A stretch of DNA of 63,879 nt from Candidatus Rifleibacteriota bacterium (GTDB taxonomy: Bacteria; Riflebacteria; Ozemobacteria; Ozemobacterales; Ozemobacteraceae): the NCBI GenBank assembly GCA_029565415.1, contig JAKQOH010000075.1, positions 1 through 63,879 on the forward strand. The letters run 5' to 3'. The notes under the pieces were generated by a model. It was not told where the DNA came from and searched no databases. It saw only the letters and a list, made by a program, of their open reading frames with translations. Positions within the stretch are counted from its first letter, which is position 1; each line of letters begins with the position of its first letter. Position numbers and translations under genes: made by a program. Shown here one piece after another: positions 34,014 through 43,302 of this stretch.

Positions 34014-34499
34014 GGTTTGCACCTCTTCAGCCCCGGTATGTTTGGTGATCGAACCACCGGTCTCGATCAACTCTTCATGACAGACATCTTCTTTCTGCTA
34101 CTCTGAACGAAACTGTATCACAACATGAAATGCAAATCCCATGCCCAAAGATCTTCACATCTTGCCAGAGAGCCCCTCGCCCCTGTTCCCATCGTGTAGC
34201 TCTGATGTTGCAGGGAAAAGACCAGTGAAGCCTCATGAGACGCGATTTGTCCTTAGGCCGGGGAATCCTGCCTCCCGGTAAGGGGATTTTCTACCCACGG
34301 TACAACCGGCCTGTCGGAAATGGACGCGCAGATACCTCGGGTGAGGTTATTTTACCGCGCCGCGGGGTGAAGAATGACGTTCTTGATGATGCGCCGGTGG
34401 GCGCTTCCCTCGCTTTCTCCGCAACTCGGGAGTTGACAGGTGTACCGAGGTGGTATATATTACAACTTTCCACTTCGGTTATTTTGAAGGAGACGACCA
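34014..34499. other. Divergent intergenic region, TadE operon / rpmH
   Basis: A 486-bp non-coding stretch with lower GC than the flanks. The right end holds the rpmH promoter (34433-34461) and the ribosome-binding site AAGGAG. Near 34110-34130 the minus strand has TGATACAGT, a possible extended -10 for the TadE operon, without a convincing -35. Despite the origin-like rpmH context I see no run of DnaA boxes (TTATCCACA-like) and no ORF with coding character. Confidence 0.6.
34433..34461 (+). promoter_or_regulatory. Promoter of rpmH
   Basis: Consensus TTGACA (34433-34438) and TATATT (34456-34461) with a 17-bp spacer, about 38 bp before the rpmH start. Confidence 0.8.
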
Positions 34500-34634
34500 A
34501 TGAGCTTCACGTATAACCCCAATAAACGCAAGCGCCAGAAGACCCACGGATATCGCAAGCGGGCCGCGACGGTTTCCGGTCGCAAGGTTCTCAAGCGCCG
34601 CCGCCTCATCGGCCGCAAGCGCGTTTGCCTCTGA
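34500..34634 (+). CDS. rpmH: 50S ribosomal protein L34
   Basis: A 44-residue, very basic protein. [21 protein letters not shown] and [15 protein letters not shown] align with the L34 pattern (TYQPS-RKRKRTHGFR ... GRKVLARRRAKGRKRL). The N-terminus [10 protein letters not shown] departs slightly from the usual RTYQPSxRKR. It is preceded by AAGGAG about 8 bp upstream and a strong promoter. First gene of the rpmH-rnpA-yidD-yidC-jag-mnmE cluster that is common near bacterial replication origins. Confidence 0.96.
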   Translation: MSFTYNPNKRKRQKTHGYRKRAATVSGRKVLKRRRLIGRKRVCL

Positions 34635-34649
34635 TCCCCTGAGCGCGGG

Positions 34650-35027
34650 GTGTCTCCTCGCCGGACGTTTTGCACGTTACGAACCCGGGCGGATTTCGAT
34701 CGGGTTTTCACGGGCGGGCGTCGTTTTTTCAGGCTCGGCCTGGGATTCTACTACCGGCTGACCTCAGAAGAGGTTTTTCGGTATGGAATCTCGGCGCCGC
34801 GCCGTTTCGGCATCGCCGTCGAGCGGAATGCGTTCCGACGGCGGCTCAAGGAGGCGCTGCGCCTGTCAGAAGAACGCTCGCCGGGCGTCGAGATGATCAT
34901 CTGCCTTTCCCGCTCCTGCGGTGGCCTCGGGTATGCCGAGATCTGCTCCATCATCGGATGGGCATTGAAGCGTATCCAGCGCGAGGCGGCCACTGCCGCG
35001 GCTCCCCATGATGCCGTCGCACGCTGA
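34650..35027 (+). CDS. rnpA: Ribonuclease P protein component
   Basis: A 125-residue RNase P protein, which partners the catalytic RNA in 5' maturation of tRNA. The RNR motif is intact as [16 protein letters not shown] (about 56-71), after the [12 protein letters not shown]-terminal region. The GTG start at 34650 lies 15 bp after rpmH, consistent with co-transcription. The 3' end overlaps yidD by 20 bp. The alanine-rich tail after about residue 110 lies outside the conserved fold. Confidence 0.93.
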   Translation: MSPRRTFCTLRTRADFDRVFTGGRRFFRLGLGFYYRLTSEEVFRYGISAPRRFGIAVERNAFRRRLKEALRLSEERSPGVEMIICLSRSCGGLGYAEICSIIGWALKRIQREAATAAAPHDAVAR

Positions 35028-35256
35028 GCCGACGCGGCGGAATGTCGCCGTGCGCGGCAGCCTCGCTTTCATCCGCCTGTATCAGCGCTGGCTTTCTCCC
35101 ATCATGGGAACCCACTGCCGATTTGAACCGACCTGCTCGCGTTTCACCTTCGCGGCGATCGAGCGATACGGCTTCCTGAAAGGCTGGGCGCTTGGCTTGT
35201 ACCGAATCCTCCGGTGTAATCCCTTTTCTCCCGGAGGATTTGATCCTGTACCGTAA
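35008..35256 (+). CDS. yidD: Membrane protein insertion efficiency factor YidD
   Basis: An 82-residue member of the YidD family. The signature [26 protein letters not shown] (in parts) with the conserved Cys residues and [24 protein letters not shown] is unmistakable. YidD is a small inner-membrane-associated factor that helps YidC/Sec insertion. Start ATG at 35008 or the adjacent ATG at 35011. It overlaps the rnpA end by 20 bp, and yidC follows 50 bp later, the usual gene order. Confidence 0.95.
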   Translation: MMPSHAEPTRRNVAVRGSLAFIRLYQRWLSPIMGTHCRFEPTCSRFTFAAIERYGFLKGWALGLYRILRCNPFSPGGFDPVP

Positions 35257-35306
35257 TTTTCCGACCAGCCATCTACACCATCCCTGATTTCCCCGGAGGC
35301 TGCCCC

Positions 35307-36911
35307 GTGACATCGACCGCCACCTGCTTTGCAACCTCGGCGTTGCGCCCCCGTCCGTCGGTTCTCCTTTTCATCCTTGTCATCATCGCATTGTTCGTCT
35401 CCGCCGGAGAACTTGTCGCCCAGCAGACGCCATCCGGCCAGCCGGCGACCGTTTCCCTGGCCGATGTCGATCGTGACGGCCTTGGTGACGCCACCATCGA
35501 GACCCGGCGCCTTCGCATCATTCTCTCCAGTCGGACGGGGGATATCTCGGTCTACTATCTCAAGGGCGTGAATTACGAGGAAAATCTGTTCCCGCCGATC
35601 CTGATGGATGCCGGGTATCCGTTCGCCACGGGAACGATCGCGCCGTTCTCGGCGACGATCGGCGCCGAGTCGATGAATACGCGCGGCTATACCATCGCCG
35701 TTGCCGAAAAAACCGCCGATCGCCTCGTCATCAAGGCGACCTACAACAATGTCGTTCCCGGCTCCCAGGCTGGCGGTGTCGGGCTGGTCAAACAGTATAC
35801 CTTCAGCACCACGGGGTATGCCTTCGAAGTCGCCTATCTGCTCACGAATCTCGGTTCCCAGCTCATCGAGGTGGCCGATGGGCGGCAGAATGGCCTGACC
35901 GTCAGTTATGGTCCCGGCCTGTTCCTCGATCCGTTCAACCCCTCTTCGGTTCTTGCGCTCAAGCCGGACACCCATGAAACATACGACTCTCCCGAGACGT
36001 TCATGCAGAAAACTGTCGCCGGCGGGTATACCGGTGTGGGTCTCAAAACCACATATTTCTGCATGCTGCTCGACGCGAAACAGCCCGTGAAGCTGGCTGC
36101 AACGGGATTCCCGGTCAAATCCGACGATTCCCGCAAGCGCGAATTCAAAGGCGAGCTGGTCTCGGCTGCGATCCCCGCGTTCACCCTCAAACCCCAGGAA
36201 GGGAAGACCTTCTCCTTCCAGGTGTATTTCGGACCCAAACTGCTCGACGAGCTGCTCGCCATCAAGCGCGATGCCGTCACGGATTACGGCTTCCTCAGCA
36301 CCCTGCTTCTGCGCATCCTCCAGTTCTTCAACGCGATCTATCCGAACTTCGGCCTCTCGATCGTGTTCCTCACCATCGTCGTGCGGCTGATCCTGTATCC
36401 GCTGACCCTCAAGTCGACCAAGTCGATGGCCCAGGTCCAGAAGCTCCAGCCCCTGGTCCAGGACCTGAAAGACCGGCATCGCGACGATCCCCAGAAGTTC
36501 AACGAGGAAGTGCTCAAGCTCTACCAGAAACACAATGTGAACCCCCTCGGCGGCTGTCTGCCGATGCTTCTCCAGTTGCCGATATTGATTGCGCTATATA
36601 ATACGATAAATATTGCGGTCGAACTTCGCAAGATGCCGTTCCTCTGGATGGCGGATCTGTCGAAGGCCGACCCGTATCTCATCCTGCCGATCGCGATCGC
36701 GGCCCTGATGTATTACCAGCAGGGAACCAGCAACATGGATCCGCAGCAGCAGCAGATGATGGCGTTCATGCCGATGTTCATGTTCGTCATCACCTGGTCG
36801 CTGCCCGCCGGGCTTCTGGTATACTGGTTCACGAGCAGCGTCATCGGCATCATCCAGCAGATCCAGGCCAACAGAATCATGTCGGCCGCGAAGGAGAAAA
36901 TCACCCCATGA
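35307..36911 (+). CDS. yidC: Membrane protein insertase YidC
   Basis: A 534-residue insertase of the diderm type. It has an N-terminal helix (about 14-31), a periplasmic beta-domain (about 50-325) and the conserved five-helix core (from about 330), including FGLSIVFLTIVVRLILYPLTLKS, GGCLPMLLQLPILIALY and LVYWFTSSVIGIIQQ. It folds and inserts inner-membrane proteins with or without SecYEG. The GTG start at 35307 has GGAGG about 7 bp upstream. The large periplasmic domain supports a two-membrane envelope. A tract of AT-rich codons at 36580-36617 encodes part of the core and contains TATAAT at 36597-36602. Coupled to jag by an ATGA overlap. Confidence 0.95.
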   Translation: MTSTATCFATSALRPRPSVLLFILVIIALFVSAGELVAQQTPSGQPATVSLADVDRDGLGDATIETRRLRIILSSRTGDISVYYLKGVNYEENLFPPILMDAGYPFATGTIAPFSATIGAESMNTRGYTIAVAEKTADRLVIKATYNNVVPGSQAGGVGLVKQYTFSTTGYAFEVAYLLTNLGSQLIEVADGRQNGLTVSYGPGLFLDPFNPSSVLALKPDTHETYDSPETFMQKTVAGGYTGVGLKTTYFCMLLDAKQPVKLAATGFPVKSDDSRKREFKGELVSAAIPAFTLKPQEGKTFSFQVYFGPKLLDELLAIKRDAVTDYGFLSTLLLRILQFFNAIYPNFGLSIVFLTIVVRLILYPLTLKSTKSMAQVQKLQPLVQDLKDRHRDDPQKFNEEVLKLYQKHNVNPLGGCLPMLLQLPILIALYNTINIAVELRKMPFLWMADLSKADPYLILPIAIAALMYYQQGTSNMDPQQQQMMAFMPMFMFVITWSLPAGLLVYWFTSSVIGIIQQIQANRIMSAAKEKITP

Positions 36912-37924
36912 AACGATTCATCGAGATCACGGCACGAACGGAAGACGAAGCGATCCAGCTGATCGAGCGCGAGCTCAAGCCGAACGAGACGATCACCGGG
37001 CGTGAAGTGCTTGCAGCGCCGCCGCGCGGCCTGTTCGCCGCCGTCGGGAACCCCGAGATCCGCATGCGGTTCGCAATCGAACCCAAGGTGTCCGCCGCCC
37101 CCGCCGAGCCGCGCCCCATCGCCCCGGCTCCCCAGCCCGCGGTGGCGCCTGCCCCGGCGCCCGCCCCCCGGCGGCCGGCTCGTCCCGAGAGGCCCGCGGT
37201 TGCAGCTGCTCCGACCCCTGCGGCTGAAGAAGGGGACGAATACGACTTCGAGGATGCCGAATCCGACGTCGCCCCGGGCCATGGCGGCAAACAGGCCCCC
37301 CTGGGAACCGATCACCCGATGCACGACACCGTCCACCAGATCGTGACCCATGTCGCCGGCTTCGTCGGCGTCACGGATGTCGAGCTGGTCGACCGCGTCG
37401 CCGACGGGGTCTGGACCGTCGATGCCGCCGGAACCAACGTATCGCAGCTGATCGGCAAGCACGGCCGGACGCTCGATGCCATCCAGTACATCGTGAACAT
37501 CATCGCCAACAAGGGCCGGGAAGGCCGCGCGAAGCTCGTCATCGACGTCGAGGGCTACCGCGAGAAGCGGCACAAGGGCCTCGTTCAGCTCGCCAACCGC
37601 ATGTACCACAAGGTCATCGACTCCGGCCGCCAGGTCGAACTCGAGCCGATGTCGACCCTCGACCGCCGCACGATCCACCTCGCCCTGAAAGACCGCAACG
37701 GCATCGAAACCTTCTCCAAGGGCACCGAGCCGATGCGCCGTGTCGTGATTGCCCCGACCCGGCCCGCCGGCGATCCGATGCCGCCCCGCCGGCCCCGCTC
37801 GGGCGGCGGATACCGCGGAAACCGCGGCGGCGACCGGCCCCAGCGGCCCGCCGGAGAGCCGGCGACCGAGCCGAAGAGCACCTCCGTCCCGATGTTCATG
37901 GAGGACTTTTCCGACGAAGATTGA
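36908..37924 (+). CDS. jag: RNA-binding protein Jag (KhpB)
   Basis: A 338-residue protein with all three Jag domains. Jag_N is at 1-55 (MKRFIEITARTEDEAIQLIERE split by family consensus). A proline/alanine-rich and acidic linker spans about 58-130. A KH domain carries LIGKHGRTLDAIQYIVNIIANK (about 175-200). An R3H domain carries EKRHKGLVQLANRMYHKV and DRRTIHLALKD (about 215-265). It binds RNA and is linked to cell-division and envelope control in other bacteria. The C-terminal Arg/Gly/Pro-rich tail is unusual. It overlaps yidC by 4 bp, and its stop TGA overlaps the inferred mnmE start. Confidence 0.92.
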   Translation: MKRFIEITARTEDEAIQLIERELKPNETITGREVLAAPPRGLFAAVGNPEIRMRFAIEPKVSAAPAEPRPIAPAPQPAVAPAPAPAPRRPARPERPAVAAAPTPAAEEGDEYDFEDAESDVAPGHGGKQAPLGTDHPMHDTVHQIVTHVAGFVGVTDVELVDRVADGVWTVDAAGTNVSQLIGKHGRTLDAIQYIVNIIANKGREGRAKLVIDVEGYREKRHKGLVQLANRMYHKVIDSGRQVELEPMSTLDRRTIHLALKDRNGIETFSKGTEPMRRVVIAPTRPAGDPMPPRRPRSGGGYRGNRGGDRPQRPAGEPATEPKSTSVPMFMEDFSDED

Positions 37925-39284
37925 CACGATCGCAGCCGTGGCCACGCCGCCAGGCCGTTCGGCCATTGGCGTGATCCGCGTGTCGGGCCCCGAAGCCGGC
38001 ACGATTCTGCAGAAGATCTTCAGGCCGCGGGGGAAGCGTGTTTTCCCCGCGGCTTTTTCCGCCTATGCCGGCGAAATCCGCGATCCCGCCGACGGCCTCG
38101 TCGTCGACCGGGTCGTCGTCCAGACCTTCCTCGCGCCGGCATCCTACACGGGGGAAGACCTGGCCGAGATCGGTGCTCACGGCAATCCGGCCGTCCTGGC
38201 GCGTCTGCTCGGCGTCGTGCTTGCCGCCGGTGCCCGGGTCGCCGAGCCGGGAGAGTTCACGAGACGGGCGTTTCTGAACGGCAAGATGAGTCTGCTCGAC
38301 GTCGAGGCGACGGCCCGGCTGCTTGATGCCACGACCCCCGGCCAGATCCGGGTCGCCATGAACCAGCTCGACGGAGCCCCGACCCGGCGCGTGAAAGCTC
38401 TCCGGCAGCGGCTTCTCGACCTTCTTGTCCAGCTCGAGGCCGGTCTGAATTTTCCCGAGGATGCCATCGAGGATGTCGATCCGGAACGCATCCTGAAAGA
38501 ACTGACCAGTGCCGAGGCGGATCTGCGGAGATTCGCCGAGTCGGCCCGCCATGGGGACCAGGTGGCGGCCGGCCTCCGGATCGTCATTGCCGGGCCGCCG
38601 AATGCCGGAAAATCCAGCCTCATGAATGCCCTGCTCGGCCGTGACCGGGCGATCGTCACCGAGATCCCCGGCACGACGCGCGACACGCTCGAGGAGTCGA
38701 TCTCCCTGCATGGCGTCCCCGTGCGGCTCGTCGACACCGCCGGTCTGCGCGAGGCCGCCGACCCGATCGAGGAGCTCGGCATCGGCCGCACGCGGCGGGC
38801 GATCGAACGGGCCTTCGCCGTCGCGGCCGTGTTCGACGTCTCGGTCAATGCCGGCATCGAAGAAACCAGGATCATCCATGAACTTCAGGAGGCCGGTCGG
38901 CCGGTCATCGCGGTGCTGAACAAGACGGATCTGCCGGCGGCCGTGAAGCTTCCCGCGATTCCCCCCGAGTGGCCGGTGGCGCGGATTTCCGCGACCGAAT
39001 CCCGCGGGATGTCCGAATTGATCGCCATCATTGGCGAACTCGTGCGTGAGGCAGGGCTGGATGCTCTGGATGAACTGCTGCTCCTCGGCGCCCAGCAGCG
39101 CCAGGCGCTTGGGGCGGCTCTCGAGGCCGTGACGCGCGCCCGTGACGGGGTTGGAAAAATATATGAAGATATGCTTGCGCTCGAGATCGAGGAGGCGGTT
39201 CGTCAGATGGGCCGGATCACCGGCGAAACGGCCGACCTGGGGATGCTCGACCGCATCTTCGAACGGTTCTGCATAGGAAAATGA
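37920..39284 (+). CDS. mnmE: tRNA-modifying GTPase MnmE
   Basis: A 454-residue enzyme that, with MnmG, builds the 5-(carboxymethyl)aminomethyl group on wobble U34 of certain tRNAs. The N-terminal tetrahydrofolate-binding domain begins DTIAAVATPPGRSAIGVIR. The G domain has GPPNAGKSS (about 223-231), GTTRDT, DTAGLRE and NKTDL, and the C-terminal CIGK is the catalytic CxGK. No ATG, GTG or TTG lies where the family starts. The only codon giving the expected length is ATT at 37920-37922, overlapping the jag stop (ATTGA). An open frame runs to an ATG at 37749, but its extra 57 residues are jag in another frame. The start is therefore inferred. Confidence 0.9.
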   Translation: MDTIAAVATPPGRSAIGVIRVSGPEAGTILQKIFRPRGKRVFPAAFSAYAGEIRDPADGLVVDRVVVQTFLAPASYTGEDLAEIGAHGNPAVLARLLGVVLAAGARVAEPGEFTRRAFLNGKMSLLDVEATARLLDATTPGQIRVAMNQLDGAPTRRVKALRQRLLDLLVQLEAGLNFPEDAIEDVDPERILKELTSAEADLRRFAESARHGDQVAAGLRIVIAGPPNAGKSSLMNALLGRDRAIVTEIPGTTRDTLEESISLHGVPVRLVDTAGLREAADPIEELGIGRTRRAIERAFAVAAVFDVSVNAGIEETRIIHELQEAGRPVIAVLNKTDLPAAVKLPAIPPEWPVARISATESRGMSELIAIIGELVREAGLDALDELLLLGAQQRQALGAALEAVTRARDGVGKIYEDMLALEIEEAVRQMGRITGETADLGMLDRIFERFCIGK

Positions 39285-41191
39285 CGACGATGATCCATGT
39301 TCCCGTGATCGTGGTCGGCGCCGGGCATGCCGGCTGCGAGGCCGCCCTTGCCTCGGCCCGCCTGGGGGTGCCCACGCTGCTGCTGACGATGAACCTCTCG
39401 ACCGTCGCGCTGATGCCGTGCAATCCGAGCATCGGCGGCCCGGGGAAAGGCCATCTGGTGCGCGAGATCGGGGTTCTTGGCGGCGAGATGGCCGCGGCGA
39501 TCGATGAGACCTGCATCCAGCTCAAATGGCTGAACACCTCGAAAGGGCCCGCCGTGCGGGCGCGACGCGCCCAGGCCGACAAGGAACTCTACCGGCGCCG
39601 CATGCTCCAAGCCTTGTTCGAAACGCCCGGACTGACCCTGCGCCAGGGGCATGTCACCGCGATCCTGACCGCGAACGGCCGGGTGTGCGGGGTCGAGCTC
39701 GAGACCGGCATCCGGTTCGGCTGCGATCGTCTCGTCCTCGCCACGGGCACGTATCTGGAAAGCCGGATCATCGTCGGCCGCGAAACGTGGCCGGGTGGTC
39801 CGCACCAGCAGCGCGCCGCGACGGGGCTTTCCGGATCCCTGCAGGCCGCCGGGGTGGCGATGCGCCGTCTCCAGACCGCGACGCCGCCCCGCCTCGACGC
39901 CGCTTCCATCGACCGCGCCCGGATGCGCGAGATGCCGGGAGACCCTCTTGCCGGCGGCTTTCTGTGGGAACACCGACTCCGCCGTCTCCACGACCAGCTC
40001 TCCTGCTGGCTCACCTTCACCGACGAACGCACGATCGCCGCGGTGCGCCGGCACATCCAGGACAGTCCGCTGGTGGTGGGCAACATCACGAACGTCGGCC
40101 CCAAGCACTGCCCCTCGATCGACCGCAAGGTGCTCAAATTCCCCGAGATGGCGCAGCACCAGATCTTCGTCGAGCCCGAAGGGCGCGAATCCGGCGAAGT
40201 GTATCTCCAGGGGCTGACCACCAGCATGCCCCCCGAGGCCCAGCGCGACGTCGTGACGAGCGTGGCGGGCCTCGAAAACGCCCGGATCGTGCGATACGGC
40301 TACGCGATCGAGTATGACGCCCTCGCTCCGGGCTGCCTGCGCAAGAGCATGGCCTCGCGGGCGCTGGAGGGCCTGTACACGGCCGGCCAGATCAACGGCA
40401 CCTCGGGATACGAGGAAGCCGCGGCCCAGGGATTGATCGCCGGCATCAACGCGGCCCGGTCGGTGCTCGGGCTGCCTGCCTTCCTGCCATCGCGAACCGA
40501 TGGATATATCGGCGTGCTTATAGATGACCTCTCGCTCTGGGACCACCCCGAACCGTATCGCATCACCCCTGCAAATGCCGAGTTCCGCCTCCATCTGCGG
40601 GACGACACGGCCGAGGCCCGGCTGATCGATGCCGCCCGCCGGGTCGGTCTCGTGAGCGGGGACCGCCACGAAAAAATCGGGGCCTGGCTCGGGGAGATCG
40701 TCGCTGAGGCCGGCCGGCTCGATGGGATTTCCGTAACGCCGACGGCGGCGCTGCGCGAGAAATTGGCCGAGACCGGAACGGGGGGACTCAAAAAGCGGGT
40801 GACCGCTTCCGAGATTCTGCAGCGGCCCGGGGTGGGGTATGCCGATCTTGCAAGCCTCGTCGAGGGGTTCGCGCCCGCCCTTTCCGCGCCGGACCAGGTC
40901 GAAACGCTCGAAATCGGGGTCAAATACCGCGGATACGCGGCCCGCGAGGCCGAACGCATGGAGGAAACACGTCGCCTGGAGCAGCTCCGGCTGCCCCTGC
41001 CTCTGCCGCCCGGAGCGGGAGCCGGTCTCACCGAGGAAGCCCGCGAAGTGATCGGCTCGAACAGGTTCGAGGATCTGGCCCAGGCTGCACGAACCCGTTG
41101 CCTCGGACGGGCCGATCTTGCTATGCTGTGGACGCTGTTCGGCGGTCGACCCGTTCCGTCACTCCAGCAGGAAGATGAGGTTACCCCATGA
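39281..41191 (+). CDS. mnmG: MnmG (GidA) tRNA modification flavoprotein, copy 1
   Basis: A 636-residue GidA-family FAD protein, partner of MnmE. It keeps the FAD motif GAGHAGCEAALASARLG, the cysteine motif CNPSIGGPGKGH, the second cysteine in GPKHCPSI, and AGQINGTSGYEEAAAQG. It departs from the family elsewhere: LQTATPPR replaces the usual KTGTPPR, SIDRK replaces SIEDK, and TPANAEFRLHLRDD stands for the TSRAEYRLxLRxDN signature, so the TSR is lost. The C-terminal helical domain is present. It overlaps mnmE by 4 bp (ATGA) and is followed by a HEAT gene and a second MnmG. It may act alone or with copy 2; activity is not certain. Confidence 0.88.
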   Translation: MTTMIHVPVIVVGAGHAGCEAALASARLGVPTLLLTMNLSTVALMPCNPSIGGPGKGHLVREIGVLGGEMAAAIDETCIQLKWLNTSKGPAVRARRAQADKELYRRRMLQALFETPGLTLRQGHVTAILTANGRVCGVELETGIRFGCDRLVLATGTYLESRIIVGRETWPGGPHQQRAATGLSGSLQAAGVAMRRLQTATPPRLDAASIDRARMREMPGDPLAGGFLWEHRLRRLHDQLSCWLTFTDERTIAAVRRHIQDSPLVVGNITNVGPKHCPSIDRKVLKFPEMAQHQIFVEPEGRESGEVYLQGLTTSMPPEAQRDVVTSVAGLENARIVRYGYAIEYDALAPGCLRKSMASRALEGLYTAGQINGTSGYEEAAAQGLIAGINAARSVLGLPAFLPSRTDGYIGVLIDDLSLWDHPEPYRITPANAEFRLHLRDDTAEARLIDAARRVGLVSGDRHEKIGAWLGEIVAEAGRLDGISVTPTAALREKLAETGTGGLKKRVTASEILQRPGVGYADLASLVEGFAPALSAPDQVETLEIGVKYRGYAAREAERMEETRRLEQLRLPLPLPPGAGAGLTEEAREVIGSNRFEDLAQAARTRCLGRADLAMLWTLFGGRPVPSLQQEDEVTP

Positions 41192-43302
41192 TTCCCAAGC
41201 GACAGCAGGACCTGATCATCCAGAACCTCCGCTCGATCTCGGCGGAAGTGCGTCTCAAATCGGTTCGCCAGGTGCCGAACCTGACGCTTCCGGATGACGA
41301 AAGAATCAGGCTGCTGACGCCCCTGCTCGAAGATGCCGAGGAAGAGGTGCGAACCGCGGCCAGGCGCATGCTGACCGAACTGGGAGGCAGTGTGCCAGTT
41401 GCGGCACCGATTCCGCAGAAGCCCACCGACCCGGTCCCAGATCTCCCGCTTCCGCCTGCGGATGAGCCGGTGCCTTCCGAACCGCCTGCCCCGGCAGTTC
41501 CGGCCGTTGCTGCGGCGTTGCCGTCTCTGACAGACGAGGTGCCCGAGATCGATGCCTCGCTTCTTTCGTCCAGCACCGGCAAGAAGCCGGCATTGTCGGG
41601 GAAACGGCCGGCGGGGCCTCTCGTCATCGAAGCGCCGGATCTCGACGAACAGGTCGACCCGGCGCTGCCCGATCCCGAGAAAATGAAAAGCATTCCGGAG
41701 CTGCTCGAGCACAGCCGGTTTCTGGTCCGGAACCGCCCCCCCGGCCATCTGACGCAGCTTCTCTGGATGGCCCGCCAGGTGCACGAAGAGGTCGCCCTGA
41801 CCGCTCTCCAGGGGCTTCTGACGCTCAAGGACCCCCGGGTTCCGGTCCAGGTGCTTCCGTTCCTGGCCATCCCGAACTTCTCGTCGCAGCGGCGGTTTCT
41901 CGTTCTGAAAATCATCATGGAGACCCGTTCGGCGCTCGACGTCGAGCCGCTGGAACAGGTGCTGCTCGCCGAGAAGGACGTCATCGTCAAATCCGGGCTG
42001 GTCAAGGTGTTCGCCCGCATGGCCGGCGAGAACGGCGTCGAGACGATCCGCCAGTGTCTTGCCGACCCGGATGCCCGTGTGCGCGCCAACACGGTCGAGG
42101 TGATCGAGGAGCGGAACATCCGCAGCTGCGAAGACGATGTCGCGAAGCTGCTGAAGGACCCCGAGAACCGGGTCAAGGTCAACGCCGCGAAGTTTCTCGT
42201 CAAGTGCGGCCACGCCGAAGCCTTCGCCACCCTGCGCTCGATGCTTGGCTCGTCCGAGGTCTGGCTGCGCGACAGCGTGATCTTCGCCCTCGGCGAGATC
42301 GGCGACCAGCCTTCTCTGACGCTGCTCAAGGCGGCGCTCAAGGATACGAACCAGGGAATCCGCCTGAGCGTTCTCAAGGCTCTCGCGAAGATCAACAACA
42401 CGGTGTCGCGCGAGGTCCTTCAGTCCACGATTTCCGACCCCGACAACGTCGTGGCCCAGGTGGCGCGCGGTCTGTGGGAAAAGATCAAGGATGCCCCGAA
42501 GCCGGGAACTTCCGCTGCCCAGGCCCCCGTTCCCGCTCCGACATCGGTAGAGCCGGCGATGAAGCCCGTTGCGGGCGGCACCGTCGGTCAGCCTCCCGTC
42601 GGGCTGATCGCGCCTTCCGCTGCGCCGGCGGCCGTGCCGAAGTTCTCCCTGTCGGCCGCGAAACCTCCTGCGAAGGCGCCGGTTCCCGAGCCTGAACCTG
42701 AACCGGAACCGGAACCCCAGCCCCCCGAGCCGGTGTTGCCGCCGGTCGCCGAGGAAGCCCTTTCCCTGCCCCCCGTGCCTCCGGCCCCGGCACCCGAACC
42801 GCCGCCGCCGCCCCCTGCCGAACCGGCCCCCGAGCTCCCGCTTCCGGAGCTGGAAGACGTTCCGCCAGCGGTCGCCGGCAAACCCGCGCATGTCCACGAA
42901 GCGCCGTCTGACGAGGCCCCGGCCCGGTCGCCGCAGCCTTCTGCGACGGCTCCCGCCGCACCGCGCCCGTCTGCAACCGCAGCCGAGCCGGTCGTTCCGC
43001 TGCCACCCGGGGTGAAATTCCAGAAGCCCCGCTCGATCCAGGTGTACAACCGCCTCATGTCAGGGGATGACGGAGAGGCTGCGAAAGCGATCGCCGACAT
43101 GCCCTTCATCGTCGGTGACGACCAGAATATCCTCATCTACTTCGCTGCCCAGCATGCCAACGACGGCGTGCGCCTGGCCGCGGCAAAACTGCTTGCCCGC
43201 AAACGCGGTCCCCATGCGGTCGAACTGATGAAGGTGCTGCTCGATGATCCTTGCGAACTGGTCAGCTCCTTCGCTGCAAAAGCCTTGACGATCCTCAAGT
43301 GA
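41188..43302 (+). CDS. HEAT-repeat protein with proline-rich linkers
   Basis: A 704-residue protein without signal peptide. A short HEAT pair occupies about 1-70, a Pro/Ala linker about 75-125, a main HEAT/ARM solenoid about 165-435 (for example DPDARVRANTVEVIEE, LKDTNQGIRLSVLKALAK), and a long Pro/Glu/Ala-rich segment about 440-615. A final HEAT pair (about 625-704) ends the protein. HEAT solenoids are protein-interaction scaffolds; no catalytic motif is seen. It is coupled by ATGA to mnmG copy 1 and by GTGA to mnmG copy 2, so it is made together with both and might scaffold the modification complex. That link is inference from position. Confidence 0.85.
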   Translation: MIPKRQQDLIIQNLRSISAEVRLKSVRQVPNLTLPDDERIRLLTPLLEDAEEEVRTAARRMLTELGGSVPVAAPIPQKPTDPVPDLPLPPADEPVPSEPPAPAVPAVAAALPSLTDEVPEIDASLLSSSTGKKPALSGKRPAGPLVIEAPDLDEQVDPALPDPEKMKSIPELLEHSRFLVRNRPPGHLTQLLWMARQVHEEVALTALQGLLTLKDPRVPVQVLPFLAIPNFSSQRRFLVLKIIMETRSALDVEPLEQVLLAEKDVIVKSGLVKVFARMAGENGVETIRQCLADPDARVRANTVEVIEERNIRSCEDDVAKLLKDPENRVKVNAAKFLVKCGHAEAFATLRSMLGSSEVWLRDSVIFALGEIGDQPSLTLLKAALKDTNQGIRLSVLKALAKINNTVSREVLQSTISDPDNVVAQVARGLWEKIKDAPKPGTSAAQAPVPAPTSVEPAMKPVAGGTVGQPPVGLIAPSAAPAAVPKFSLSAAKPPAKAPVPEPEPEPEPEPQPPEPVLPPVAEEALSLPPVPPAPAPEPPPPPPAEPAPELPLPELEDVPPAVAGKPAHVHEAPSDEAPARSPQPSATAPAAPRPSATAAEPVVPLPPGVKFQKPRSIQVYNRLMSGDDGEAAKAIADMPFIVGDDQNILIYFAAQHANDGVRLAAAKLLARKRGPHAVELMKVLLDDPCELVSSFAAKALTILK

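Noticed and set aside
34014..34499. Replication origin upstream of rpmH
   Set aside because: The gene context is origin-like, but there is no dnaA, no cluster of DnaA boxes and no strong AT-rich unwinding region.
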